In this document: positions 1-7,406 of the stretch, piece after piece
Layout of the letters: every line of letters begins with the position of its first letter
Position numbering within the stretch: the first letter of the stretch is position 1
Origin: Halalkalicoccus sp. CG83
Lineage (GTDB): Archaea; Halobacteriota; Halobacteria; Halobacteriales; Halalkalicoccaceae
Length of the DNA: 64,000 nt
Reading direction: 5' to 3'
Assembly: GCF_037081715.1 (NCBI RefSeq)
Contig: NZ_JAZDDH010000004.1
Coordinates: 1 to 64,000, forward strand
Made by a program: the position numbers and the translations under genes
The notes under the pieces: generated by a model
Told to the model about the DNA's origin: nothing
What the model saw: the letters and a program-made list of their open reading frames with translations, nothing else
The model's database searches: none

Positions 1-525
1 TGGAAACGCTTGGATGTCAGTAGCCGAAAAGGGAGCCGCCTCGCCCGATCGCTGGCAGAGTATGGACTCATCGAGCGCACACAATCCACTCACAACGGGC
101 GTACTACGTATCTTCTCACGCCCTCTGCAGATGAGGAGACTGCTGTCACCAGCGCTGATCCGAACCCACCGCAAACGGACACAGTGGAGACTGAGGGCGA
201 TCTCACACCGCGTCAGCAACAGGCGCTCGATCTCGTTCGGGAAACCAAGGGCCTCTATCAAAGCGAGTTGTGGAAAGAGTTGGATGTGAGTAGCCGCACT
301 GGGACCCGGATCGCCACTGCACTCGAAGAGAAGGAGATGATCGAACGCGAGCCAGCCGTCCAGAATGGCCATACGACGTATCTCCTCAGTCCTCGAACAC
401 AAGATCTGGATTTTTCGTTGCTCATGGCTGGTGATTTATTCGTCCCGTTTGTTGGGGAAGAGCAGGTAGATCCACAGAGTGATGCGTTCACGGATTGGCT
501 GTTGCAACTCTCTAGAAATTCTTAG
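1..525 (+). CDS. Tandem winged-helix DNA-binding protein, 5' end outside the window
   Basis: The frame is open from base 1, so the gene starts upstream. Two similar winged-helix units are visible: the end of one at the window edge (WKRLDVSSRKGSRLARSL) and a complete second one about 75 residues later (LWKELDVSSRTGTRIATALE). Each ends in a wing with the pattern G(R/H)TTYLL(T/S)P. An acidic linker rich in T, D and E joins them. This repeat layout is seen in haloarchaeal regulators of the DUF7343/MarR type. The tail after the second wing is short and hydrophobic. The DNA target is not visible. The repeat structure is seen directly; the regulatory role is inferred. Confidence 0.75.
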   Translation, partial: WKRLDVSSRKGSRLARSLAEYGLIERTQSTHNGRTTYLLTPSADEETAVTSADPNPPQTDTVETEGDLTPRQQQALDLVRETKGLYQSELWKELDVSSRTGTRIATALEEKEMIEREPAVQNGHTTYLLSPRTQDLDFSLLMAGDLFVPFVGEEQVDPQSDAFTDWLLQLSRNS

Positions 526-914
526 TAAGAGGGGAGATTCATAACGTACTCGCGGACGCCTCAGATGGGTAGCGCACGCCCTTGTTGATCAACACCGTGT
601 GTTTGTGAGGTGCTTGTCGTGCCGTATGCAACCTCATCTGGAGTAAGGCTTGCTTGTTACACACGGTGCCACATGTCCTCTTCTCGGCGGCTGATTTCGA
701 CATGAGCAGTACCACAACGATTTGGAGACCACCGAGAGCCAACCACCCGCCTTCTATCTGCTCACAGCCTATTCTTAGTATCGGCAGTAGCGTCACAGAC
801 TTCTCACGACTGTTTGCATTGATTCCACTGTTTCACTGCACTACCGCATTATATCGATACAGATGTGGTAACTGCTAAGAAATTGCGAGTAACGATACCA
901 ATTTACACGGTAGA
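526..914. other. Intergenic stretch, no supported gene
   Basis: No open frame here has haloarchaeal-like composition or a recognisable domain. The frames that exist are rich in Cys, Leu and Ser and overlap on both strands. It separates the HTH gene from the gas-vesicle-like gene and probably contains the latter's promoter, but I could not pick a convincing TATA/BRE pair. Confidence 0.5.
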
Positions 915-1118
915 ATGGGATCCGCTCGACCGAGTACGTCAAGCCTGGCGGAAGTACTCGACCGCATCCTCGACAAGGGGATTGTCGTTGATCTTCGGGC
1001 TCGCCTCTCGCTTGTGGGGATCGAGATGGTTACTGTTGAGGTTCGCGTCACTGTTGGCTCGGTCGATACCTTCCTTCACTACGCGAGCGAGATTGCAGAA
1101 ATCGAAGCCGTCGAGTGA
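915..1118 (+). CDS. gvpA: Orphan gas vesicle structural protein, GvpA-like
   Basis: This 67-residue protein carries almost the whole GvpA signature: [18 protein letters not shown], then the beta segments around [15 protein letters not shown], then [17 protein letters not shown]. GvpA forms the ribbed wall of gas vesicles. The ATG at 915 gives an N-terminus matching GvpA length. Two things are odd. The tryptophan of the usual VWARVSLVGIE segment is replaced by arginine ([13 protein letters not shown]). No other gvp gene (gvpC, F, G, K, L, N, O) is visible, whereas vesicle formation needs a cluster. It may be a relic, a gene co-opted for something else, or an accessory subunit working with a chromosomal cluster. 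The family call is firm; function here is uncertain. Confidence 0.85.
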   Translation: MGSARPSTSSLAEVLDRILDKGIVVDLRARLSLVGIEMVTVEVRVTVGSVDTFLHYASEIAEIEAVE

Positions 1119-1130
1119 GATACCATCCAG

Positions 1131-2144
1131 TTACAAGCGGAGCGCGAGCTCCTCTTCAACTCGACGACGCGCCGTTAGACAGCGCTCAAGCACTGTCGTT
1201 CCATCTGCCAAGATTGGATACGTAACGTCCAATGATCGATACAAATACTCTTGCAGATCACCGACCTCGTCAGTACGAGGGAGGGATGTATGCCCGTCCG
1301 TTCGCTGTGTTTGTCGCTCCTCTACGAGGTGTTCACACGTAGAGATACGCTTGGTGAGCTGTTGGTGTGTTTCCCAGAGGTCGTCGACTGATTGCTGATG
1401 GCGCGGTTGGTCAGTGATCTGTTCATACTGCTCACCAATGGTTGCAAGCGTCTGGTATGCGTCTTCCAGTGTCGCCTCTTCTTCATCCAGCCGGGTGCTG
1501 AATGCAGTCCGGCGTGCACTTGCTGCTGTCGCCGCCTGCACTACGACGTGTTGTAGAGACGAAGTAAGCTGCGCGTTTGTCATGATCGCAGCCGTGAGAT
1601 CCTCACCAAACTCGATTGTCATATCCTGTACGAGTGGGTCACCATACTCCTCATCGTAATGAGGGGTGTTCATGACCGTGTCTCGGTAGGCCTGCTGAAT
1701 ATCGTCCAGCCCTTCAACTGTCGATGACGCAGAGTGTCGATCGATCGAAGGGGAGAATTCTTGGCTGGGAGGGGGAGTCTTTGAGACTGTAGATGAAGGG
1801 TCAAGATCCGCAACACACTCCCGAAACTGCTTGAACGCATCTCGCTCAGCGAGTATGCGTTCGTGCTCTGTTTGTACCATCTCACGTGCGCTGGGAATCC
1901 AGGCGATAACCGACGAGGACAGCCCGACCGTTCCTATTCGCCGTGAGTGGAATAGTTCTGGTAGCTGGATTGAGGATAGCTTGGTCGGTGAGCCGACAAG
2001 AGCAAGGATGGTAGACAGTCTGGATGGCAGAACCGTCTCTATGAGTGCCGGATCGCCGATATAGATGAGCGATCCAGTAGCAAGGACGCCAACGAGAATA
2101 CCACGTAGAATAGCAATCCGCCGCGATGCGGATACCGTTCTCAT
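1131..2144 (-). CDS. Membrane-anchored coiled-coil protein, DUF7260-like
   Basis: The 337-residue protein begins with a basic stretch (MRTVSASRRIAILR) and a hydrophobic segment at about residues 12-32, with a second weak one near 35-52. The remainder is soluble, helical and rich in E, Q and R. Haloarchaea encode many such proteins with N-terminal membrane segments followed by long helices, and the pattern AERDAFKQFRECVADLD resembles the DUF7260 group. That label is from memory and not checked. It runs convergently into the GvpA-like gene with a 12-base gap. No enzymatic motif is visible and the function is unknown. Confidence 0.6.
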   Translation of the reverse strand: MRTVSASRRIAILRGILVGVLATGSLIYIGDPALIETVLPSRLSTILALVGSPTKLSSIQLPELFHSRRIGTVGLSSSVIAWIPSAREMVQTEHERILAERDAFKQFRECVADLDPSSTVSKTPPPSQEFSPSIDRHSASSTVEGLDDIQQAYRDTVMNTPHYDEEYGDPLVQDMTIEFGEDLTAAIMTNAQLTSSLQHVVVQAATAASARRTAFSTRLDEEEATLEDAYQTLATIGEQYEQITDQPRHQQSVDDLWETHQQLTKRISTCEHLVEERQTQRTDGHTSLPRTDEVGDLQEYLYRSLDVTYPILADGTTVLERCLTARRRVEEELALRL

Positions 2145-2893
2145 GTAGATGGGAGCTATGCAGCGCTAGAAAATAACTCTCGTGGCAGAATTGTACTGGA
2201 GGGCACGTCCCCACCGGTCGGCGCGAACCCGCGATCTCACAAGGCGTCGCTAATCCGGGACAATCAACCCTCTGATGCATTGGTTGACCACTAGAGCCCT
2301 CTCTCTGCAATACCAACCCCCAGACGACCGGGAACGGAGTCCAACAGCCATACCAGCACCCAATGGGCCTTCAGCGGTCGCACTAAACCGCTAGTTCAGT
2401 GGAACGGTAAGCAGCCACGCTTAAGGATGAGAAGGGAGTCACGACCGGTGAGTGGAGAGGGGGCCTTGTGACCCAGTCGTGAACGCCCCTTATAAATATC
2501 GTATGCCCCAGATTATCAACATCATGGTCCGTGTGAGATATCTGTCGCGCCTTGTGCAACAAACGGCGTTTCGGAAGGGAGATTGTGGTCAGTGAGGCCA
2601 TCTAACCTTGTGCAACATAGAGGCGTCTTTGCTTGAGGTTTCCAGGTTACAAAGAGCGATCTCCTCAGAGTGAACCGTGCATTTCTGGGAGGAGCCGTTT
2701 CTCTAACTTCAGATGTGACATTGCAATCTGTAAACCTCAATGCATGAACACGTTGCACAAGGGACAGGCAAGTTATACAATACAGAGAATACTACCAGTA
2801 GTAGCTGACATCACTATTCTGGAGGACTTAGATACTGGCGAGTACTTCACTGTAGAGGTGAATGGGAATTTTGCTCGTTTGGACTACTGAGGT
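2145..2893. other. Intergenic region with palindrome-element relics
   Basis: This region contains three CCTTGTGCAAC-type arms (see the repeat entry at 2550-2762) and no well-supported gene. A plus-strand frame that begins inside the repeat and ends at 2890 has no recognisable domain. A stretch near 2210-2300 looks weakly like a decayed tRNA 3' half on the minus strand but does not fold properly. Confidence 0.5.
2550..2762. repeat. CCTTGTGCAAC palindrome element, expanded copy A
   Basis: Perfect 11-mers CCTTGTGCAAC occur at 2550-2560 and 2606-2616, and the reverse complement GTTGCACAAGG lies at 2752-2762. The 2606 and 2752 arms bound about 157 bp, the size of a small non-autonomous element. 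The same arms occur as tight hairpins near 12874, 30322, 33074 and 53083. No transposase lies between the arms. Confidence 0.6.
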
Positions 2894-3349
2894 TCAATCG
2901 TACAGTGGTGCTGCGATCGACGGAATGATTTCAGTAAAGAGTTGATCGAGTATCTCCCATAAGATTCGAGGCGGCGTGACAGCATCAATAGAGGTTGCTT
3001 GGTAGACCGGATCGTCAAGACCGGGACGGTCATACTGGAAATGGATGTTGCCGTATTCAGGATGGTCCCCATCCTGATGCCAGCCGCAATGAAACTGGAC
3101 GTTTGGATCAGCGTAGTCGATTCGAAACTCTTCCGGAGACGGCTGTTGCGTCCATTTGACGGTGATTGTTGATACATCGGGGCCGGCCGGCGGATTAAGG
3201 CGTTCGGGATGAACCAGGGCCTCAAGATAGCGCTTATCAGCAGTTGAACGGCGGTAGTGAACGTGGTCACTGTCGATCTGAGGTAGTCGTTGGAGAACAT
3301 CCTTGAGAGGGGAATAGACGTTCCCATGATAGTTAGGATGTGGCGGCAT
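2894..3349 (-). CDS. Partner protein of DUF7342-type regulator, possible toxin-like role
   Basis: The 151-residue protein has no hydrophobic segment. Its centre alternates short strands (TITVKW, FRIDY) and holds a His/Asp-rich stretch (CGWHQDGDHPEYGNIHFQY), followed by a helix near the end (ILWEILDQLF). It sits 9 bases downstream of a DUF7342-type regulator on the same strand. The protein at 33822-34301 shares the strand pattern, the Trp-His spacing, a HIH motif and the same type of neighbour. It recalls the toxin-like DUF6516 group in general layout, but I do not claim homology. The function is unknown. Confidence 0.6.
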   Translation of the reverse strand: MPPHPNYHGNVYSPLKDVLQRLPQIDSDHVHYRRSTADKRYLEALVHPERLNPPAGPDVSTITVKWTQQPSPEEFRIDYADPNVQFHCGWHQDGDHPEYGNIHFQYDRPGLDDPVYQATSIDAVTPPRILWEILDQLFTEIIPSIAAPLYD

Positions 3350-3358
3350 AGAGCAGAT

Positions 3359-3851
3359 CTATGCTACTAGTTGCTGGTCGTCAGGAAAGCGATCATAGAG
3401 TCTCAGCGCGTCTTCAATGATAGTGAGACGTATTTCGATATGATCCCATTCGATTGCGATGTCACGGCGCTGTTCGGCTTCTGTTTGATCGACGGTAGCG
3501 ATCGTCGCACGGAGTGCGTTCGGTGTTGAAACCTCGTATTCCGCTTGCCAGGTCTCTATCTGCGTCCGGATTTCGTCGAGAGATTGAGCTAACTCATCAA
3601 CGGAGTGTGTCTCATAGACCTCTCGCCCCTCATCAAGGTATTGTGTAACAGGAATCCGGTGAGTAGAGAGTCCGTTCCCCGTTCTCAAGTCGCCGTAATC
3701 GACGCTCATCAGCAAGTTTTTCGAGGTACTTCCGAGCGGTTGCTGGTGAGACTTCTGCTTGGTCAGCGACCCAATGTGCAGTCTGGGGTTCGCTTAGTGA
3801 CTCAGCGATCCAGTGTACACGATCAGCAGCAGGTTGGTCGCTCCAAGCCAT
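3359..3851 (-). pseudogene. DUF7342-type winged-helix regulator broken by one frameshift
   Basis: The N-terminal half starts at 3851 (AWSDQPAADRVHWIAESL) and includes a wHTH (SPATARKYLEKLADERRL) ending in RTLYSPD. The expected continuation of this family, PVTQYLDE-REVYE and onward to LTIIEDALRLYD, is present in another frame down to 3359. The switch falls at about 3652-3656, where one extra A on the plus strand (TGTAACAGGAATCC) breaks the frame. Deleting one base restores a protein of about 163 residues. A paralogue at 33269-33808 is intact. Either this is a genuine pseudogene, or a sequencing error hides a functional gene. Confidence 0.8.
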
Positions 3852-4007
3852 TGTACCGTAGTACGAGAGCTATCACCAAATAGTTGATGGGTAGTGAATA
3901 TAATTGGCGGTTAGATAGTGTACACCAGCAAGCAAAAATTCGATGCTGTTGCAAGGTGGTCTATAAGCACTCAATGACCATCTTAGAGCTGATTAGGGAC
4001 GAGGTGA

Positions 4008-4072
4008 GTGCCACTTGGTACAAGTCTTTGGTACAAGTGCTTGTTTCAAATGGGTGTTTCAAACAGTCAATG
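4008..4072 (+). repeat. 13-bp iteron array 1 upstream of parA
   Basis: Units start at exactly 13-base steps: CAAGTCTTTGGTA (4021), CAAGTGCTTGTTT (4034), CAAATGGGTGTTT (4047) and a partial unit CAAAC at 4060. A half unit ending TTGGTA precedes them. The consensus is near CAARTNNTTGTTW. Such arrays next to parA usually bind a replication initiator or a centromere-binding protein. Confidence 0.75.
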
Positions 4073-4157
4073 CAATCGAACTAAGAGCCAAAATCGTTCG
4101 TTCTTGCGTCTAACCATCGATTCTGTCCTAGAGAGTATATGGTATCTCCAGTTATCG

Positions 4158-4222
4158 AAGGCCGATATTGCAAATGTTTGTTACAAATACTTGTTTCAAA
4201 TAGATATTACAAATGTAGCCAA
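4158..4222 (+). repeat. 13-bp iteron array 2 upstream of parA
   Basis: This is a second run with the same 13-base step: CAAATGTTTGTTA (4171), CAAATACTTGTTT (4184), CAAATAGATATTA (4197) and CAAATG (4210). It begins 150 bp after array 1 and ends about 65 bp before parA. The units match array 1, which argues for one binding protein recognising both. Confidence 0.75.
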
Positions 4223-4288
4223 CACATGAAGGATTGATTTACATTGTCTGACGAAAGCTTATGATTCAAGCGACCAAGAAATCGCTCA

Positions 4289-5191
4289 ATGCTCTCGTAT
4301 GCGATATACAGTGAGGCTGGAGGCGTAGGGAAAACAACACTTAGCGCGAACCTAGCTGTCGCACATGCACGGGCAGGGTTGGACGTTCTCGTGATTCCAC
4401 TAGATCCACAAGATGGTGATTTGAGCTATCTGTTCGATGTGGATCAAGACCGAGCCGATAGCGAGGCCGATACACTCGTACATCATCTCGTCAATCGTGG
4501 GAAAGGGGAGTTTCAGGCTCTCATACGCACAGTCGAACACGGAGTCGATATTATTCCAGAACACAACCGACTCGAGGATCTCGGTGAAGCACTCCGCAAA
4601 GAGCAAGAGGCACGAAGTGACTTCGGAGAGTCATTCCCAATGTGGACACAGCTACAACGTGTCCTTCGAGAAGCAAACATTCACCAACACTATGACGTCT
4701 TGATCGTTGATCCACCAGCAAGCTCGGGTCCACAGCTCTACAACGCATTAGACGCCACCCGGAATCTAGTTCTCCCGCTTGAGCCATCTGGAAAAGGTCA
4801 AGCGTCGGTTAGTGGCTTAGACGACTTAGTCACAAACCTCGAAGAGCAGTTAGAGATCAATATTGGTGTCCTCGCTGCGGTCCCGAACCGAGTGAAAGGG
4901 ACGCGTGATCAAGATACGATTATCGAGGAAATACAAGCACAGGGCTTTGAGGTGCCTGTGATTTTCCGCGATCGAACATCTCTACTAGAGGGATGCTGGC
5001 GCAAGAAATGTAGTGCGTTCACGTACATCGATAAGCACCGCAGTCGCCATCGTGACTACGAACTCGAAACACTAGCCCAGTTCGACCAACTCGCTCGTCA
5101 TCTCGAAGCACAAGGAGACATTGAGGCACCAAATCCGCCGGAGCCAGGAAGTCTTGACCACGAGCGTGAAACCAAGGGGGTCCAAGCATGA
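4289..5191 (+). CDS. parA: ParA-family partition ATPase
   Basis: This 300-residue protein has the ParA/MinD P-loop at residues 8-17 (SEAGGVGKTT). The signature lysine of the deviant Walker A box is replaced by Ala/Glu, which I recall as common in haloarchaeal plasmid ParA proteins. The switch regions LDPQDGDLSYLF (about 38-49) and LIVDPPASSG (about 138-147) are present. ParA ATPases move plasmid copies apart with a DNA-bound partner. The gene overlaps the next by 4 bases (ATGA), and two iteron arrays precede it, forming a typical par locus. It has no N-terminal HTH, so autoregulation probably rests with the partner. Confidence 0.92.
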   Translation: MLSYAIYSEAGGVGKTTLSANLAVAHARAGLDVLVIPLDPQDGDLSYLFDVDQDRADSEADTLVHHLVNRGKGEFQALIRTVEHGVDIIPEHNRLEDLGEALRKEQEARSDFGESFPMWTQLQRVLREANIHQHYDVLIVDPPASSGPQLYNALDATRNLVLPLEPSGKGQASVSGLDDLVTNLEEQLEINIGVLAAVPNRVKGTRDQDTIIEEIQAQGFEVPVIFRDRTSLLEGCWRKKCSAFTYIDKHRSRHRDYELETLAQFDQLARHLEAQGDIEAPNPPEPGSLDHERETKGVQA

Positions 5192-5637
5192 CGGGCCTAA
5201 AATCAGGCTCCGGCGATGACTTGTGGGGAGAGGACATAGCTGAGGAGAGTGAGAGCGGCACAGAGACTACTGAAGTCGAATCGACAGCCAATGAAGGGCA
5301 ACAACAGCCCGACGAGAGCTCGAACACAACACCCGAGAATCGCTCCAGAAGTGAGCCCAGAGAAGGAGGAACAACAAGTCAACAGCAGCCATACATCGTT
5401 CGACGAGCGATACAGGATAAGTCAGTACAGTTTGAACGCGACGAGCGGCTAACGTTCTTCGTGCATAACGACGTGATTGAGGGCGAGCGGCAACTTCTTA
5501 CAGAAGTTGAAACCGCCTTAGGACGTGACGTACCCAAATTCGATATTCGTGAAGCAGTATACCGTGCTGCACTGCGGAATCGGGATGATGTTCTTAATGA
5601 GCTGATAGAGATGGGATATTCCGCTAATACAGAATAG
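5188..5637 (+). CDS. Small acidic ParA partner, candidate centromere-binding protein
   Basis: The 149-residue protein is translationally coupled to parA through a 4-base overlap. Residues 1-70 are a disordered, acidic, Ser/Glu/Gln-rich tail. The C-terminal half (from about residue 75) is folded and ends in helices (FDIREAVYRAALRN, DVLNELIEMGY) that could form a ribbon-helix-helix or similar DNA-binding unit. Haloarchaeal parA operons often carry such a short second gene rather than a canonical ParB. Binding to the 13-bp iterons upstream is my inference. Confidence 0.7.
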   Translation: MTGLKSGSGDDLWGEDIAEESESGTETTEVESTANEGQQQPDESSNTTPENRSRSEPREGGTTSQQQPYIVRRAIQDKSVQFERDERLTFFVHNDVIEGERQLLTEVETALGRDVPKFDIREAVYRAALRNRDDVLNELIEMGYSANTE

Positions 5638-5799
5638 AAGTGGGATCATAGCACGCCAGTCAGCACGTACTTGATCATTCTAGTAATAACTGTCAACAAT
5701 AAGCTTAGTAGAGATCGTTCCAACTACTCCTCACTCGATAGACCTTGGCTGCCCTTCAGTATTCCAGACTCGTTCAAGGCTCTATTAGTGACTCTTCTC

Positions 5800-5863
5800 C
5801 GCTAACAGCGGAAGTAGTGGAGTTAAAGTATATAAGTAATCGAGGGCAGCGGAAGCAGCGGAA
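5800..5863 (+). promoter_or_regulatory. Origin recognition boxes upstream of orc1/cdc6
   Basis: The box CTAACAGCGGAAGTAGTGG lies at 5802-5820. It recurs in inverted orientation twice after the initiator gene (7098-7116 and 7144-7162, identical over 19 bases), with a partial copy at 7319. A related GCAGCGGAAGCAGCGGAA stretch lies at 5846-5863. Flanking of an initiator gene by its binding boxes is the usual layout of haloarchaeal origins. Confidence 0.8.
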
Positions 5864-5901
5864 CCAAAGGTTAACATAGAATCGATGAGATACCATGCAC
5901 A

Positions 5902-7095
5902 ATGCCCACATTTAGCTTCAAACCAACTGGAAGCATCTTCAAAGAACGGGAAGCTCTGCTCGAAGAATGGACGCCCGATGAGCTGGTCGGTCGCGATGAG
6001 GAACTCACTCAATATCACGCTGCACTCCAGCCTGTCATCGAAGGTGAAACCCCATCTAACGTCTTCATTTACGGAAAAAGCGGTGTCGGTAAAACCGCAG
6101 CTACTCGCTTCCTCCTGGAACGACTCGAACGTGATGCCACAAACATCGATGGGCTAAATCTTCATACTATTGAAATCAACTGCGACGGCCTCAACACCAG
6201 CTACCAAACCGCGGTCGCGATCGTCAACAAACTCCGCGACCCAGCAAACCAGATCTCCAATACAGGCTATCCCCAAGCATCCGTCTATCAATTCCTGTTC
6301 GACGAGCTTGACCAGCTCGGCGGCACCGTTCTCATTGTCCTTGACGAGGTAGACCATATCAAAGATGACAGCCTTCTGTATAAATTACCACGCGCTCGGT
6401 CGAACGGTGATATAACAAACGCAAAACTCGGCGTTATCGGGATTTCGAATGACCTGAACTTCAGAAAACAGCTGAACTCGAAAGTGCGCTCCAGCCTCTG
6501 TGAGAAGGAAGTCTCGTTCAGCGCCTACGACGCCACAGAACTCTGTGAAGTCTTACGACAACGTGAAGCCGTCGCCTTCCAACAAAACGTTCTAGAGGAC
6601 GGCGTGATCGATCTCTGCGCCGCGTTCGGCGCAAAGGACTCGGGTGACGCTCGCCAAGCATTGGACCTGCTGCTTGAAAGCGGAGACATCGCTCGAGAAA
6701 CCAACGCTGATCACGTAATAGAATCCCATGTCCGCCAAGCTCGGGAACGGCTTCAAACCGATCAGATAGTCAAAGGAATTGATAATTATTCCCAGCATGG
6801 GCAACTCGTGCTATGGGCGCTCACTATCCTCGAAGAACAAGGCGACTCACCCGTACGAACACGAGAAATCAGGCAGCCGTACGAGACATTATGCGAACAT
6901 GAAGGAAGTGAGCCAATCTCCGACCGAGCAATTCGTGAATACCTTGCTGAACTCGAAACACTTGGGATCATTTCCTCAACCCAGATCAATCGCGGAAAGG
7001 GAGGAGGAAAGTACAAAAAACACGAACTGGATCAACCCGTCTCCAGTGTGAAATCCGGTCTGAAAGAGCTCTTAGAACTTGATGCAGACGCCTAA
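5902..7095 (+). CDS. orc: Orc1/Cdc6 replication initiator
   Basis: The 397-residue protein is an AAA+ ATPase with Walker A at 58-65 (GKSGVGKT) and Walker B at about 144-151 (LIVLDEVD). A sensor region (VIGISNDLNF) follows, and then a C-terminal winged helix (about 295-385: ILEEQGDSPVRTREI through ISDRAIREYLAELETLGII). Orc1/Cdc6 binds origin boxes and loads the MCM helicase. The identical 19-bp boxes on both sides mark this as the replicon's own origin. The length fits the plasmid-type Orc proteins of haloarchaea. Together with parA it defines a self-replicating backbone. Confidence 0.95.
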   Translation: MPTFSFKPTGSIFKEREALLEEWTPDELVGRDEELTQYHAALQPVIEGETPSNVFIYGKSGVGKTAATRFLLERLERDATNIDGLNLHTIEINCDGLNTSYQTAVAIVNKLRDPANQISNTGYPQASVYQFLFDELDQLGGTVLIVLDEVDHIKDDSLLYKLPRARSNGDITNAKLGVIGISNDLNFRKQLNSKVRSSLCEKEVSFSAYDATELCEVLRQREAVAFQQNVLEDGVIDLCAAFGAKDSGDARQALDLLLESGDIARETNADHVIESHVRQARERLQTDQIVKGIDNYSQHGQLVLWALTILEEQGDSPVRTREIRQPYETLCEHEGSEPISDRAIREYLAELETLGIISSTQINRGKGGGKYKKHELDQPVSSVKSGLKELLELDADA

Positions 7096-7406
7096 CACCA
7101 CTACTTCCGCTGTTAGTAGGGCGATCGCTAGTGTCCCCTCCCCCCACTACTTCCGCTGTTAGACTAGATGCGGGAACCGCTGTAGAGAATATTTCCACTA
7201 GAACACATCTGGAATTCTAGCATAGATTTAAATGTGTGCACTAAAAACCATATCCGTAGGCCGTTCTTCACTGGATGGCAAACCACCTCCTCCCATGGAG
7301 GTGGTGCAGTCGTTCTTTCGCTAACAGCGGAACTCATGGAGTGGGTGTCAAACCTTCTAACGCAGGTAGTGCAGTACTGGAATTCAATTCCGCTCTCAAA
7401 CTTTCG
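7096..7406. promoter_or_regulatory. Downstream half of the replication origin
   Basis: Two identical boxes CCACTACTTCCGCTGTTAG lie at 7098-7116 and 7144-7162, inverted relative to the upstream box. A half box CGCTAACAGCGGAA lies at 7319-7332. Between them an inverted repeat, ACCACCTCC then GGAGGTGGT, lies at 7282-7305 with a 6-base loop. The A/T-rich part at about 7185-7260 could be the unwinding region. Confidence 0.7.

Larger units (their letters stand above)
3852..4288. other. AT-rich control region upstream of parA
   Basis: There is no gene here. This AT-rich stretch separates a leftward regulator from the rightward par operon and carries two iteron arrays, annotated separately. It is the expected place for the par promoter and for a centromere or origin element. 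Confidence 0.6.

Noticed and set aside
2210-2300. tRNA-like stretch on the minus strand (GCGGGTTCGCG and GCGA...TCGC)
   Set aside because: There is a T-loop-like GGTTCG and a short hairpin, but acceptor ends do not pair and no full cloverleaf forms. Not reported as a tRNA.
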